DNA of 41,454 bases, taken from Nanobdellota archaeon. Its GTDB lineage: Archaea; Nanobdellota; Nanobdellia; Parvarchaeales; Parvarchaeaceae. The position numbers and the translations under genes are program-made. Location: positions 1 through 41,454 of the forward strand of contig JAKAAW010000005.1 of assembly GCA_021802105.1 (NCBI GenBank). The letters run 5' to 3'. The notes under the pieces are model-generated. The model had not been told where the DNA came from. It saw nothing but the letters and a program-made list of their open reading frames with translations, and made no database searches. Below, piece by piece: positions 1 to 7,242 of the stretch. Within the stretch, counting starts at the first letter, position 1. Each line of letters begins with the position of its first letter.

Positions 1-189
1 GCAAAAGAATTTAATTTGGACACTTCAAATATAAAACCAGTGAAATTGGATGATTTCAAACTAGCGGCTAGAAGACCAAAGAAAACTTTCTTAAATGTAG
101 AAAAAATATCTAATTTATTTGAAATAGCTAGTATAAAAGAAAACCTTAACAAAATAAAGAGTGAATATGCAGATTATCTTAGCTTTTAA
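1..189 (+). CDS. rmlD: dTDP-4-dehydrorhamnose reductase, C-terminal end (partial)
   Basis: The reading frame is open from the first base of the window and stops with TAA at 187-189, giving 62 residues of a protein whose start lies outside. The tail contains 'KLAARRPKKTFLNVEKI', which resembles the RmlD C-terminal pattern in which an 'aRPxns.Ld..K' stretch precedes the last helices. RmlD reduces dTDP-4-keto-L-rhamnose with NADPH in the last step of dTDP-L-rhamnose synthesis. The assignment is supported by the convergent rmlA-like gene, whose 3' end overlaps this one by 11 bases. The fragment is too short to exclude another extended short-chain dehydrogenase. Confidence 0.6.
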   Translation, partial: AKEFNLDTSNIKPVKLDDFKLAARRPKKTFLNVEKISNLFEIASIKENLNKIKSEYADYLSF

Positions 190-904
190 TAAGTCTATCC
201 TTTATTATTTTTGAGGACTCATATAAGCTTTCAAAAGTGCCTGCGTCCAACCAGGGCTCTTTTAATATAACATAATTTAACTTTCCATCCTTTAGATATA
301 GATTATTTAAATCGGTTACTTCTAATTCCCCGCGTTCTGATGGTTTTAATGACTTTATCTTGTCGAAGACAGTAGAGTCATAAAGATAGAGACCTGTAAC
401 AGCGTATTCTGATTGTGGCTTATTAGGTTTTTCTTCTATCCTGAGTATTTTCTTGCCAGAGTTATCAAAAACTGGTACTCCAAAGCGATTTGGATCCGAC
501 ACTTCTTTAAGAAAAACGGTTGCACCCGATTTAAAATCTTTAGTATACTCTGATATATCATCTAATATTATATTATCCCCTAATATCACTAGGACGCTCT
601 CATTACTTATTATACCCTCTGCTAGACCAATGGCTTGAGCTATCCCACCCGCCTCATCCTGTAAAACATAGTAAAAATGAGCTCCAAAATCTGCACCTGA
701 CCCTAATAAATTAAGGAAGTTTCCTGCATGTTCTTTGCCAGTAACTATGATAATATCTTTTATCCCGGCCTCTATTAAAAGCTCTATAGGGTAATATACC
801 ATAGGTTTATTGTACACTGGCAATAAGTGCTTATTAGTAACTTTTGTAAGAGGACTCAATCTTGTACCATGTCCGCCTGCCAGTATAATTCCTTTCATAT
901 ACAT
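179..904 (-). CDS. rmlA: Glucose-1-phosphate thymidylyltransferase (short type)
   Basis: This 241-residue sugar nucleotidyltransferase makes dTDP-glucose from dTTP and glucose-1-phosphate, the first step toward dTDP-rhamnose. The N-terminus has the nucleotide-binding signature 'GIILAGGHGTRLSPLT' followed by 'NKHLLPVYNKPM', and 'LGDNII' provides the metal-binding Asp. 'EEKPNKPQSEYAVTGLYLYD' is the usual sugar-binding region. It lacks the extra C-terminal part of bacterial RmlA of about 290 residues, as is common for short archaeal forms. An alternative start, M3 at 898, leaves 'MKGIILAGG', the usual beginning, and is probably correct. The gene converges on the rmlD fragment. dTTP versus UTP specificity is inferred from context only. 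Confidence 0.8.
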   Translation of the reverse strand: MYMKGIILAGGHGTRLSPLTKVTNKHLLPVYNKPMVYYPIELLIEAGIKDIIIVTGKEHAGNFLNLLGSGADFGAHFYYVLQDEAGGIAQAIGLAEGIISNESVLVILGDNIILDDISEYTKDFKSGATVFLKEVSDPNRFGVPVFDNSGKKILRIEEKPNKPQSEYAVTGLYLYDSTVFDKIKSLKPSERGELEVTDLNNLYLKDGKLNYVILKEPWLDAGTFESLYESSKIIKDRLIKS

Positions 905-930
905 TAAACCGTGATTTGGTACAATTTAGG

Positions 931-1950
931 CTATACCACCCCACTTTTCCTGTACAGCTTCACCATAGTTTTATGATATACCTTTATATATAAGCGCCAG
1001 CTAAAAAAGCGCAGGAGCAAACCTATCAGATTTTTCCACTTCTGATTATCGTTTTTTATTATGTCAAAGAAACGCCAAAAGAAAAGTTTTAATGGTATTC
1101 TTTTATCACGCAGCGCCAAGATACTGAAATTCCAACGTTTTTTGTAAATTTCGCAGTATTTTATTACAAGACTACTATGTGGAAACGTATCCTTTACATA
1201 TTTTAAAAATGTTTCTACGCCATAAATGCTGTTTTTCTTAAAAACACTTTTAGCATCGAAATAGCCTTTCAGATTATTGTTTATATTCATACTAGAACTC
1301 TGATGTCTTCGCCATAGTGTAAGTTTTTTATTATCTATTATAAGTTCTTTGTTCATCGCTAAAGCAAGGAAAAACATCGCTGAATCCGCAAAAGTAACAA
1401 GGCTTCTCAAATTAATGAGGTGATCAATGTATTTACTTTTACGGATGGTTATAGAACTATTATTCACGTCAGATCCATAGAACAAAAGTTTCTTTAACAA
1501 TGAGTCATTGATATTTGACTGGATAATCAACCGTTTAGGAGTTTGTCTTCTCTTTATCTGTATTCTCTTAAGATTGGCATCAACATCTATGGAATTATTA
1601 TGGTAGAAAACCAAATTTTTATTTTTTCTAAATAGGTTGTTAACCGTATTTAACTTTTTACTATCAAATAGATCATCATCCTCCAAAAAACATATTATAT
1701 CGCCACTGCTATGCTTCATTCCCAAATAAAATTTTTCCATAAGTCCTGATTTTTTAGTATAGAAATTTTCAACTTTTTCATTAGCTAATATCTTGTCTAT
1801 TGCGAAGTCTCTAAAGTTCTTAACGACTATTATTTCATATAAATTTTTGTTAAAAGACTGTTTGAGAACAGAGTTCACCGCTTCTAATAAAAACTGCTTT
1901 CTTTTATGTGCAACTACTATTACAGATATTGATTTAGTTTTGGCTTTCAT
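931..1950 (-). CDS. Family 2 glycosyltransferase
   Basis: The 339-residue protein begins with a GT-A fold: 'ISVIVVAHKRKQFLLEAVNS' is the nucleotide-binding start and 'CFLEDDDLFD' near residue 90 holds the DxD-type metal/nucleotide site. It should transfer a sugar from a nucleotide-sugar donor to a glycan or lipid-linked acceptor on the cytoplasmic side of the membrane; donor and acceptor cannot be read. The C-terminal third is rich in Arg, Lys and aromatic residues without a clear membrane span, so it may sit on the membrane surface. Its ATG overlaps the stop of the upstream glycosyltransferase by 4 bases, so the two are translationally coupled. The DNA is clearly AT-richer than the genes after 3160. 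Confidence 0.82.
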   Translation of the reverse strand: MKAKTKSISVIVVAHKRKQFLLEAVNSVLKQSFNKNLYEIIVVKNFRDFAIDKILANEKVENFYTKKSGLMEKFYLGMKHSSGDIICFLEDDDLFDSKKLNTVNNLFRKNKNLVFYHNNSIDVDANLKRIQIKRRQTPKRLIIQSNINDSLLKKLLFYGSDVNNSSITIRKSKYIDHLINLRSLVTFADSAMFFLALAMNKELIIDNKKLTLWRRHQSSSMNINNNLKGYFDAKSVFKKNSIYGVETFLKYVKDTFPHSSLVIKYCEIYKKRWNFSILALRDKRIPLKLFFWRFFDIIKNDNQKWKNLIGLLLRFFSWRLYIKVYHKTMVKLYRKSGVV

Positions 1951-3083
1951 AAATTAGTTGTAGATTCTGAAATAATTTTCTTAATCAAAGACATACGTCT
2001 TTTCATTGAAAACTTACCGCTCCTAATCAATTCCTCATTTCTTTTTCCCATTTTATAACGAAGTTTTCCGCTCTTTAATAAGCGGTCCATTCTATTCATA
2101 AGAAAAGAAGATATACCTTTAGGGTTATACGTCTTAAAATCGGTATTTGTTTCAACTCTTATCATCTTCTTTTTATCCCAAAAAAGCGAGGGTAGTGGTA
2201 TTATAAAACCATTATAACCATCCCTTATTTTATCCCTTAGTGGTGGGAGATCTGATGCTATTATTGGTAGACCTGCTCGCATTGCCTCATATAAAATATT
2301 TGAGTTTGTATCAACAAATGATAGATTTACAAATATATCTGACATTGCAAACAAATCCTTGAGTTGATTTTCATTAAAATTGCCTTTAATTATATGAACG
2401 TTATAATCCTTCATAAAATCGATGTCTTCTTTTAATAGACTATCATTGGTTTTAATTATCCAATTGACCTTGTATTTTCTCTTTAATTCCGGGTAGATAT
2501 TCTGAATAAGCTTTAATCCACGTTCATAGATACCATTATTTGCTATCATAAGTATAGTTACTCCACTGTGCCGCTTCTTTTTTATCTTCTGATATTCCAC
2601 TGTAGTATACACTACAGATATCTTTTTCCTTATTTCGGAATCTTTAAATTCCCTTTCCATTGATTTCTTGGCGGAGTCTGTAACTACAACAATCCTTCTA
2701 CAATACTTACTTTTAAGGAAATGACTAGTTATAGCCTTTTGTATAGGTTTCCAAAGTTTGTACTCCATACCTACAAACCCATATGGATGTTCTACCTCCA
2801 CTACCCATGGTTTTCTATTTAGAGGTAGTACACCTCTAGTAGAATAGATAATGTCCGCACCTGTTCTATAATAAGTTATCCTAGGCAAACATAATAATTT
2901 AGTTACCATAACCGATACAAAGCGCAGAGAAAAGAACCTTTTTAGACTCGCTCCTGTACGCGCAGGACTGTAATACTTGTTCACATCCGGGTTGCCGGAG
3001 ATTTCATACTCAAAGCCTTCCGGCAGGTAGTCTATGAACCTCTTGTACCTGGGATGAACCCCTACCGCAATAAACACTTTCAT
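1947..3083 (-). CDS. Family 4-type (group 1) glycosyltransferase
   Basis: The 378-residue protein resembles GT-B glycosyltransferases. The C-terminal half carries the donor-binding signature 'NSNILYEAMRAGLPIIASDL' followed by 'GYNGFIIPLP', with the conserved Glu in 'YEAM'. The N-terminal half has the looser Rossmann acceptor domain. It likely adds one sugar during assembly of a surface glycan. It is the first gene of a two-gene unit with the downstream GT2 enzyme (4-base overlap) and is transcribed divergently from the sulfoquinovose synthase gene, with 83 bases between the starts. Substrates are not deducible. Confidence 0.8.
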   Translation of the reverse strand: MKVFIAVGVHPRYKRFIDYLPEGFEYEISGNPDVNKYYSPARTGASLKRFFSLRFVSVMVTKLLCLPRITYYRTGADIIYSTRGVLPLNRKPWVVEVEHPYGFVGMEYKLWKPIQKAITSHFLKSKYCRRIVVVTDSAKKSMEREFKDSEIRKKISVVYTTVEYQKIKKKRHSGVTILMIANNGIYERGLKLIQNIYPELKRKYKVNWIIKTNDSLLKEDIDFMKDYNVHIIKGNFNENQLKDLFAMSDIFVNLSFVDTNSNILYEAMRAGLPIIASDLPPLRDKIRDGYNGFIIPLPSLFWDKKKMIRVETNTDFKTYNPKGISSFLMNRMDRLLKSGKLRYKMGKRNEELIRSGKFSMKRRMSLIKKIISESTTNL

Positions 3084-3134
3084 GTCGTATATTATGCACT
3101 GTTATTTTAATAATTGATGCTCCTGGCTAACGCT

Positions 3135-3146
3135 AAAAATATAAAG
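3135..3146 (+). promoter_or_regulatory. TATA box of the sulfoquinovose synthase gene
   Basis: An A/T-rich box (aaaaatataaag) is centred about 26 bases before the ATG at 3167, so transcription would begin at or next to the start codon. There is no ribosome binding site in between, which fits a leaderless archaeal mRNA. Confidence 0.5.
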
Positions 3147-3166
3147 CCAGACCTGCATAAGCAGAT

Positions 3167-4330
3167 ATGCGAGTGATGATAGGTGGCATAGACGGATATA
3201 TAGGATGGGCTTTAGCACTGCATCTTGTCTCCAAGGGACACGAAGTCTCGGGGATAGACAATTTCTACACGAGAAAACGCGTGAAAGAAGTAGGTTCGTG
3301 GTCGGCGACACCGATTTCTACCATGGCAAAAAGAGTGGAAGCTGTGAAGAAGCTTACTGGCAGGAAGATAAATTTCATCAAAGGTAACCTGACGGATTAT
3401 GACACCGTCAAAAAATCGATACGGAGGTTCAAACCTGATACCTTCATACATCTAGGCGAGCAGCGTTCTGCACCTTATTCTATGATAGACGTGAAGCATG
3501 CCGTCGAGACGCAGGTGACCAACCTTACCAGCTCGTTAAATCTAGTCTACGCCGCGAAAGAGGCTTCTCCAAAAATGCATATAGTCAAGATGGGAACGAT
3601 GGGAGAGTATGGCACCCCAAACGTCGATATACCCGAGGGATTCTTTGATATCGAATACAACGGCAGAAAAGACAGGCTTCCCTTTCCAAGAACAGCCGGC
3701 TCGTGGTATCACTGGAGCAAGATTTACGACACAGGAGACATGATGTTCGCCAATAAGATATGGAGACTCAGCATCACAGACGTAATGCAGGGGGTAGTTT
3801 ATGGAACCCGCACGCTGGAGATAAACGATGAAAGGCTACACACTCGTTTCGACATAGACGAGGTGTGGGGAACCGCTCTGAACCGTTTCTGCGCGCAGGC
3901 TGTGATAGGCATGCCTCTGACTGTCTATGGAAAAGGCGGTCAGACGAGAGGTTTCATAAGTCTTACAGACAGCGTGCAGTGCCTTAGACTGGCTATCGAG
4001 AACCCTCCTAAAGAAGGAGAGTACAGAGTATTCAACCAGTTTGACGAACCCTACTCCGTGCTCAGTCTGGCAGAGCATGTTAAGAGTGTGGCCAATAATT
4101 TCGGACTGGATACTCAGATATCACACACCGAAAACCCTAGAATAGAAGCCGAAGAGCACTACTATAACCCGATACACGAAAACCTGAAGAAACTCGGTTA
4201 CCGCAGAACAAAAATGCTTGATGAGGAATTGAACGATATAATACGAGACCTAACGCGCTATAAGCAGAGGATAAAAGCCAAAAAATCGAAACTTCTTCCA
4301 AAGACAAACTGGAGAAAAGCCTCTAATTAG
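3167..4330 (+). CDS. agl3: UDP-sulfoquinovose synthase (Agl3/SQD1 family)
   Basis: This 387-residue extended short-chain dehydrogenase-type enzyme makes UDP-sulfoquinovose from UDP-glucose and sulfite. The NAD-binding motif GxxGxxG is at residues 7-13. The highly specific family stretch 'HLGEQRSAPYSMID' is at 95-108. The catalytic trio would be T144 (in 'MGTMGEYG'), Y181 and K185 (in 'YHWSK'), almost the numbering of plant SQD1 (T145, Y182, K186). In Sulfolobus, Agl3 supplies sulfoquinovose for the N-glycan, and plants use it for sulfolipid; the same role here is inference. The gene converges with and overlaps by 8 bases a GalU-like gene that could provide UDP-glucose. Confidence 0.9.
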   Translation: MRVMIGGIDGYIGWALALHLVSKGHEVSGIDNFYTRKRVKEVGSWSATPISTMAKRVEAVKKLTGRKINFIKGNLTDYDTVKKSIRRFKPDTFIHLGEQRSAPYSMIDVKHAVETQVTNLTSSLNLVYAAKEASPKMHIVKMGTMGEYGTPNVDIPEGFFDIEYNGRKDRLPFPRTAGSWYHWSKIYDTGDMMFANKIWRLSITDVMQGVVYGTRTLEINDERLHTRFDIDEVWGTALNRFCAQAVIGMPLTVYGKGGQTRGFISLTDSVQCLRLAIENPPKEGEYRVFNQFDEPYSVLSLAEHVKSVANNFGLDTQISHTENPRIEAEEHYYNPIHENLKKLGYRRTKMLDEELNDIIRDLTRYKQRIKAKKSKLLPKTNWRKASN

Positions 4331-5183
4331 GCGGATTCATTCTCGTCGCATCGAAAGCTTTAAGATAACCTTCTATGCTCCCGACGCTGAGCCACTGGTT
4401 ACTGTCCTGGTTAAGCGGCATTGCGTAGATCTTACTGCCGGAGGAGAGGAGACTTCTAATCCCGTCGGTCAGCTCCAGCTCCTTGGTCCTTTCATTTGGG
4501 CTGTTGGCGTGCAACTCTCCGAATATCGACCTGTTAAACGCGTAAACGGCTATGAGCGCCTTGTTCGAAGGGGGGTTAGGTGACTTCTCAACTATATCGC
4601 CTATGTCCAATACTGTGTCTCCTGAGACTTCCTTTTCTACCCCGTTCACCACTCCATAGCGGGTCGCATCCTTCACTTCTCTTGATATGAGCGTAGCGCC
4701 GGGCTTAGAATCAGAATGTATTTTTATAAGCTTTCTCAGGACCTCCTCTCCACTCATTACGTATCCGTCTCCGGCATGCACGATGAAATCCTCGTCTTTC
4801 ACGAACCTCTCTGCTTTCGCTACGGCGTCGCCGAAACCCTTTGGCGTCGGCTGGTACGCAAAACCTATCTCAGAATCATCTATCATCTTCTTCAGCCTCT
4901 CTATGTCTTCATATGATTTTCCCTTCTCTTTAATCCTGGTCATGTATTCGTCGTTTAGCGCCAGATAATTCTTCCATGTGTTCTCGCCTTTCCTGAGCAC
5001 GAAGCAAAAGCGTCTTATCCCGACGGAGTAGAGCTGCTCGAATATCATGTTCAGGAGGGGTTTCAGGGTAATGCCTCCGTTAACGCTCCTGGCGCACAGA
5101 GGGAGCAGCTCTTTTCTCATCCCTCGAGTCAGGGGTAGCAGCCTGGATCCTTCGCCAGCGGCCGTTACAACAGCTGTTTCCAT
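4323..5183 (-). CDS. galU: UTP--glucose-1-phosphate uridylyltransferase (GalU-like)
   Basis: The 286-residue nucleotidyltransferase begins 'METAVVTAAGEGSRLLPLT' followed by 'RKELLPL', the GalU signature with the catalytic Lys. 'QPTPKGFGDAVAKAERFV' matches the 'GLGHAV..A' nucleotide-binding stretch and 'VHAGDGYV' contributes the metal Asp. GalU makes UDP-glucose from UTP and glucose-1-phosphate. UDP-glucose is the substrate of the convergent sulfoquinovose synthase, so the pair makes metabolic sense. Length is usual for the family. Thymidylyl versus uridylyl specificity is inferred from these motifs. Confidence 0.85.
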   Translation of the reverse strand: METAVVTAAGEGSRLLPLTRGMRKELLPLCARSVNGGITLKPLLNMIFEQLYSVGIRRFCFVLRKGENTWKNYLALNDEYMTRIKEKGKSYEDIERLKKMIDDSEIGFAYQPTPKGFGDAVAKAERFVKDEDFIVHAGDGYVMSGEEVLRKLIKIHSDSKPGATLISREVKDATRYGVVNGVEKEVSGDTVLDIGDIVEKSPNPPSNKALIAVYAFNRSIFGELHANSPNERTKELELTDGIRSLLSSGSKIYAMPLNQDSNQWLSVGSIEGYLKAFDATRMNPPN

Positions 5184-5285
5184 AGTAGCCTAACGACTTC
5201 GAAGCATTAATCGTTTTGCTGGGGAGGGTTTACACAGTTTAAAGACTATAGTCAATCACAGCAGATTCAATGTTTTAGACAGGAT

Positions 5286-5349
5286 CTGTAAAATAAGTCC
5301 AAATCCCTTCAAAAAGTGATTAAACTGTACAATAAGTCCCAATTACTTC
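5286..5349. repeat. Two imperfect 25-bp direct repeats
   Basis: Copies at 5286-5310 and 5325-5349 share 21 of 25 bases, with the common core 'aataagtcc', and start 39 bases apart. They lie in a 223-base gap (5184-5406) that has no gene. Function unknown; remnants of a mobile element end or a protein-binding array are possible. Confidence 0.5.
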
Positions 5350-5366
5350 ACAACACCGATGCTGCT

Positions 5367-5380
5367 GGCTTTGTTGCAAA
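5367..5380. mobile_element. Possible IS6-like terminal inverted repeat remnant
   Basis: The 14-base string ggctttgttgcaaa resembles the terminal inverted repeats of IS6/IS26-group elements, which typically contain GGnnnTGTTGCAAA. No matching partner end or transposase was seen nearby, so at most this is a relic. Confidence 0.25.
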
Positions 5381-5406
5381 ACTGACACTTCTACAACAAA
5401 ATAATA

Positions 5407-5829
5407 TTAATCTTCTAAATGTCTTGTTCCGTCCCCGTCTCTTTTCCCTACTATTAGATTAAATTTATCCAGAAAATCCTTACCTAAGAGAGATGGTATT
5501 GGTGGCGGTTGCATATGCACATTTGCTAACGCACTCCCGTAAATTTTTCCTTCCAATTCAATAAACTTAGAATTTACATCCCTTATCTTTAGTTTAGCAT
5601 TCTTAATCTCAAATAGATTCAAAACTATTGAACCTAATTCGATGGGCTCACTAGAACTGATACGTGGAAAACGCAGTTTTCTTGTATCTAGGGGAGAGAT
5701 AAATGTCTTAGTTGAACCAGTATCGACTACAAAATTAGTCGTGATCATACTATTGTTAACTAACACATACGCAGGAAAAACATATCTTTCGCCTCCCTAA
5801 ATATTTCGTTCTTCTAACCGAACCTTCAT
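5407..5829 (-). pseudogene. Retropepsin-like aspartyl protease interrupted by an in-frame TAG
   Basis: The frame encodes a single-domain aspartyl protease: 'FVVDTGSTKTFIS' carries the catalytic D-T-G and 'PSLLGKDFL' is the second hydrophobic-Gly element of the retropepsin fold. Such one-domain proteins act as homodimers. Upstream of the first usable in-frame GTG (5766) the same frame continues to look like protein ('GERYVFPAYVLVNN'), reaches a TAG at 5797-5799 and, beyond it, ten sense codons beginning with ATG at 5829 ('MKVRLEERNI'). That ATG is 10 bases after the stop of the upstream DUF5678-like gene, the expected operon position. The simplest reading is a nonsense mutation at codon 11; readthrough or restart at GTG 5766 are alternatives. 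TAG is an ordinary stop elsewhere in the window. Confidence 0.65.
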
Positions 5830-5839
5830 ATTCCGATTT

Positions 5840-6091
5840 CTAGAAAAGTACCGTTACAAACTTAGAAGGAATAAATTCAACCACACTGGTGGTCAAATTT
5901 ATTTTTAGCCGCTCAGCTTGTTTTTCTATGTCCTCGAAAGAATCACCATCCGCTGCTATCTTTTTATTTTGGACTAAAACGTATTTATTTTTATAATCTT
6001 CAATTAGTCGTTTCAAATTTGATTGCAACCATGCGCTATCGGAATCAAATTGTTTCAAAACAGCCAACTCCTCTGCACTCTCTACTTTCAT
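5840..6091 (-). CDS. DUF5678-like small protein
   Basis: The 83-residue protein has the pattern of DUF5678: a helix with 'WLQSNLKRLIEDYKNKYVLV', then 'NKKIAADGDSFEDIEKQAER' and a final strand 'VEFIPSKFV'. In many archaeal and bacterial genomes such proteins lie next to small retropepsin-like aspartyl proteases, as here; their molecular function is not known to me. A Shine-Dalgarno-like AGGTG sits just before the ATG. The gene is AT-rich and is followed after 10 bases by the protease frame. Start and strand are well supported; function is not. Confidence 0.65.
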   Translation of the reverse strand: MKVESAEELAVLKQFDSDSAWLQSNLKRLIEDYKNKYVLVQNKKIAADGDSFEDIEKQAERLKINLTTSVVEFIPSKFVTVLF

Positions 6092-6225
6092 AACACCTCG
6101 CTTTGCTCACTCGGACCTTTCTAATGGTGCTAAACTTTTATGATATTTATACCTATTAAACTCTTTCTGTTTTAAGATTTAAAGAGATCCACTACCAATT
6201 AGTTCATAACATTTTTTAGACCTAA

Positions 6226-6239
6226 AGATATTTATATCT
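6226..6239. promoter_or_regulatory. Palindrome overlapping the TATA box of the MNT-HEPN pair
   Basis: The sequence agatatttatatct has 6-bp perfect arms around a 2-base centre and lies 19-32 bases before the ATG at 6258, covering the likely TATA element (tttatat). The first gene has an N-terminal ribbon-helix-helix-like segment, so this is a candidate autoregulatory operator. Confidence 0.45.
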
Positions 6240-6257
6240 AAAGATACAATAATAGCT

Positions 6258-6782
6258 ATGAAAGGCTTAAAAGTGTACATCCCGGATGAGCTTGACATTG
6301 GATCCAGAGAGCTTGCGATGAAACGGTTCGGATTCAGGAAGGGCTCGCTCAGCAACGCAGTCGAAGAAGCGCTTACGCAGTGGCTCAAAAAGGAGAGGAA
6401 GATAGAATCTAAACTTAACTCTATAGTATCCGCTGCCGGCTCAGATGTTGATGTAATCGCCGTGGTTGTATTCGGCAGCTACGCTAAGATGGATCCCTCA
6501 TACAACGATGTAGATATAGCACTGATACTCAGAGACGAAGCCGACTTTTGGGGTAAATACAAAAAATACTCCGTTCTCTTGGAGGACAGGTTCGCAAACA
6601 TTGACCCTCTTTTTGATCTTTCAATCTTCAATGAATTACCCTTGAATATAAGGCACAGAGTATTCTCAGGAGGAAAGGTGATATACGTGTCCGACAAAGA
6701 TGAGCTATATGAAAGGGCCGTTAAGACCGCGTTAGAGTGGACCGATTTCAAGCCCATCTTCGAGGAGGTAACGGCGCAGTGA
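6258..6782 (+). CDS. Minimal nucleotidyltransferase (MntA-like antitoxin) with N-terminal RHH-like region
   Basis: The 174-residue protein combines two parts. Residues 1-45 ('KVYIPDEL', then 'GSLSNAVEEALTQWL') look like a ribbon-helix-helix DNA-binding unit. Residues 65-130 form a minimal nucleotidyltransferase domain with 'VFGSYAKMDPSYNDVDIAL': G73-S74 and the D84/D86 metal pair (GSX9DXD). In characterised MntA-HepT systems the nucleotidyltransferase adds AMP to a Tyr of the HEPN toxin to silence it. The HEPN gene follows after 7 bases and has the target motif. The fused DNA-binding region suggests that it also represses its own operon (inference). Confidence 0.8.
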   Translation: MKGLKVYIPDELDIGSRELAMKRFGFRKGSLSNAVEEALTQWLKKERKIESKLNSIVSAAGSDVDVIAVVVFGSYAKMDPSYNDVDIALILRDEADFWGKYKKYSVLLEDRFANIDPLFDLSIFNELPLNIRHRVFSGGKVIYVSDKDELYERAVKTALEWTDFKPIFEEVTAQ

Positions 6783-6789
6783 TATAGCT

Positions 6790-7209
6790 ATGGAAAGAAT
6801 AAATTCTAAATTAAGGGATCTGGCCTCGCTGATGGAGGAGGTTAGGGGAGCCTTAAAGGCGAAGAGCGTAGCAGCGTACGCCAAAGAGGATTATATCATC
6901 AAACGCACAATCGAAAGAGACATGCAGCTGATAAGCGATGTACAGTTGGATATCTTGATCCAGCTGTACAAGTCACTTAACCTCGCCGCACCGGGAGAAG
7001 AAGAGTCTATAATAACCGCTATGGATAAAGTGATGGATAAAAATCTAGTTGAAAAGATAAAAGCCAGGAGAAGCCTGCGTAACGAGCTAGTACACGCCTA
7101 CAAAGATGCAAATGATAAGGAAGTCTTCGAACTAGCAGACGACTTGAAAGATCTGGAAAGATTTATCGCAGACACTAAAAAATTAGTGAGCAAAATGGAA
7201 AATCGATAG
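6790..7209 (+). CDS. HEPN domain protein (HepT-like toxin, DUF86 family)
   Basis: This 139-residue all-alpha protein carries 'RRSLRNELVHAY', that is R97-X4-H102-X-Y104, the RX4HXY motif of HepT ribonuclease toxins; R and H are catalytic and Tyr is the residue AMPylated by the partner antitoxin in characterised systems. It is expected to cleave RNA (tRNA in known cases) when free of its antitoxin. It is co-transcribed with the nucleotidyltransferase 7 bases upstream. The motif is intact, so the toxin is probably active. Whether the pair serves phage defence, stress response or element maintenance cannot be told. Confidence 0.82.
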   Translation: MERINSKLRDLASLMEEVRGALKAKSVAAYAKEDYIIKRTIERDMQLISDVQLDILIQLYKSLNLAAPGEEESIITAMDKVMDKNLVEKIKARRSLRNELVHAYKDANDKEVFELADDLKDLERFIADTKKLVSKMENR

Positions 7210-7242
7210 TGAACCTATGCAAGTTTGTTATTAGCGGTTGGT

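Noticed and set aside
5286-5349. Short CRISPR array
   Set aside because: There are only two imperfect copies with a 14-base spacer and no cas genes in the window.
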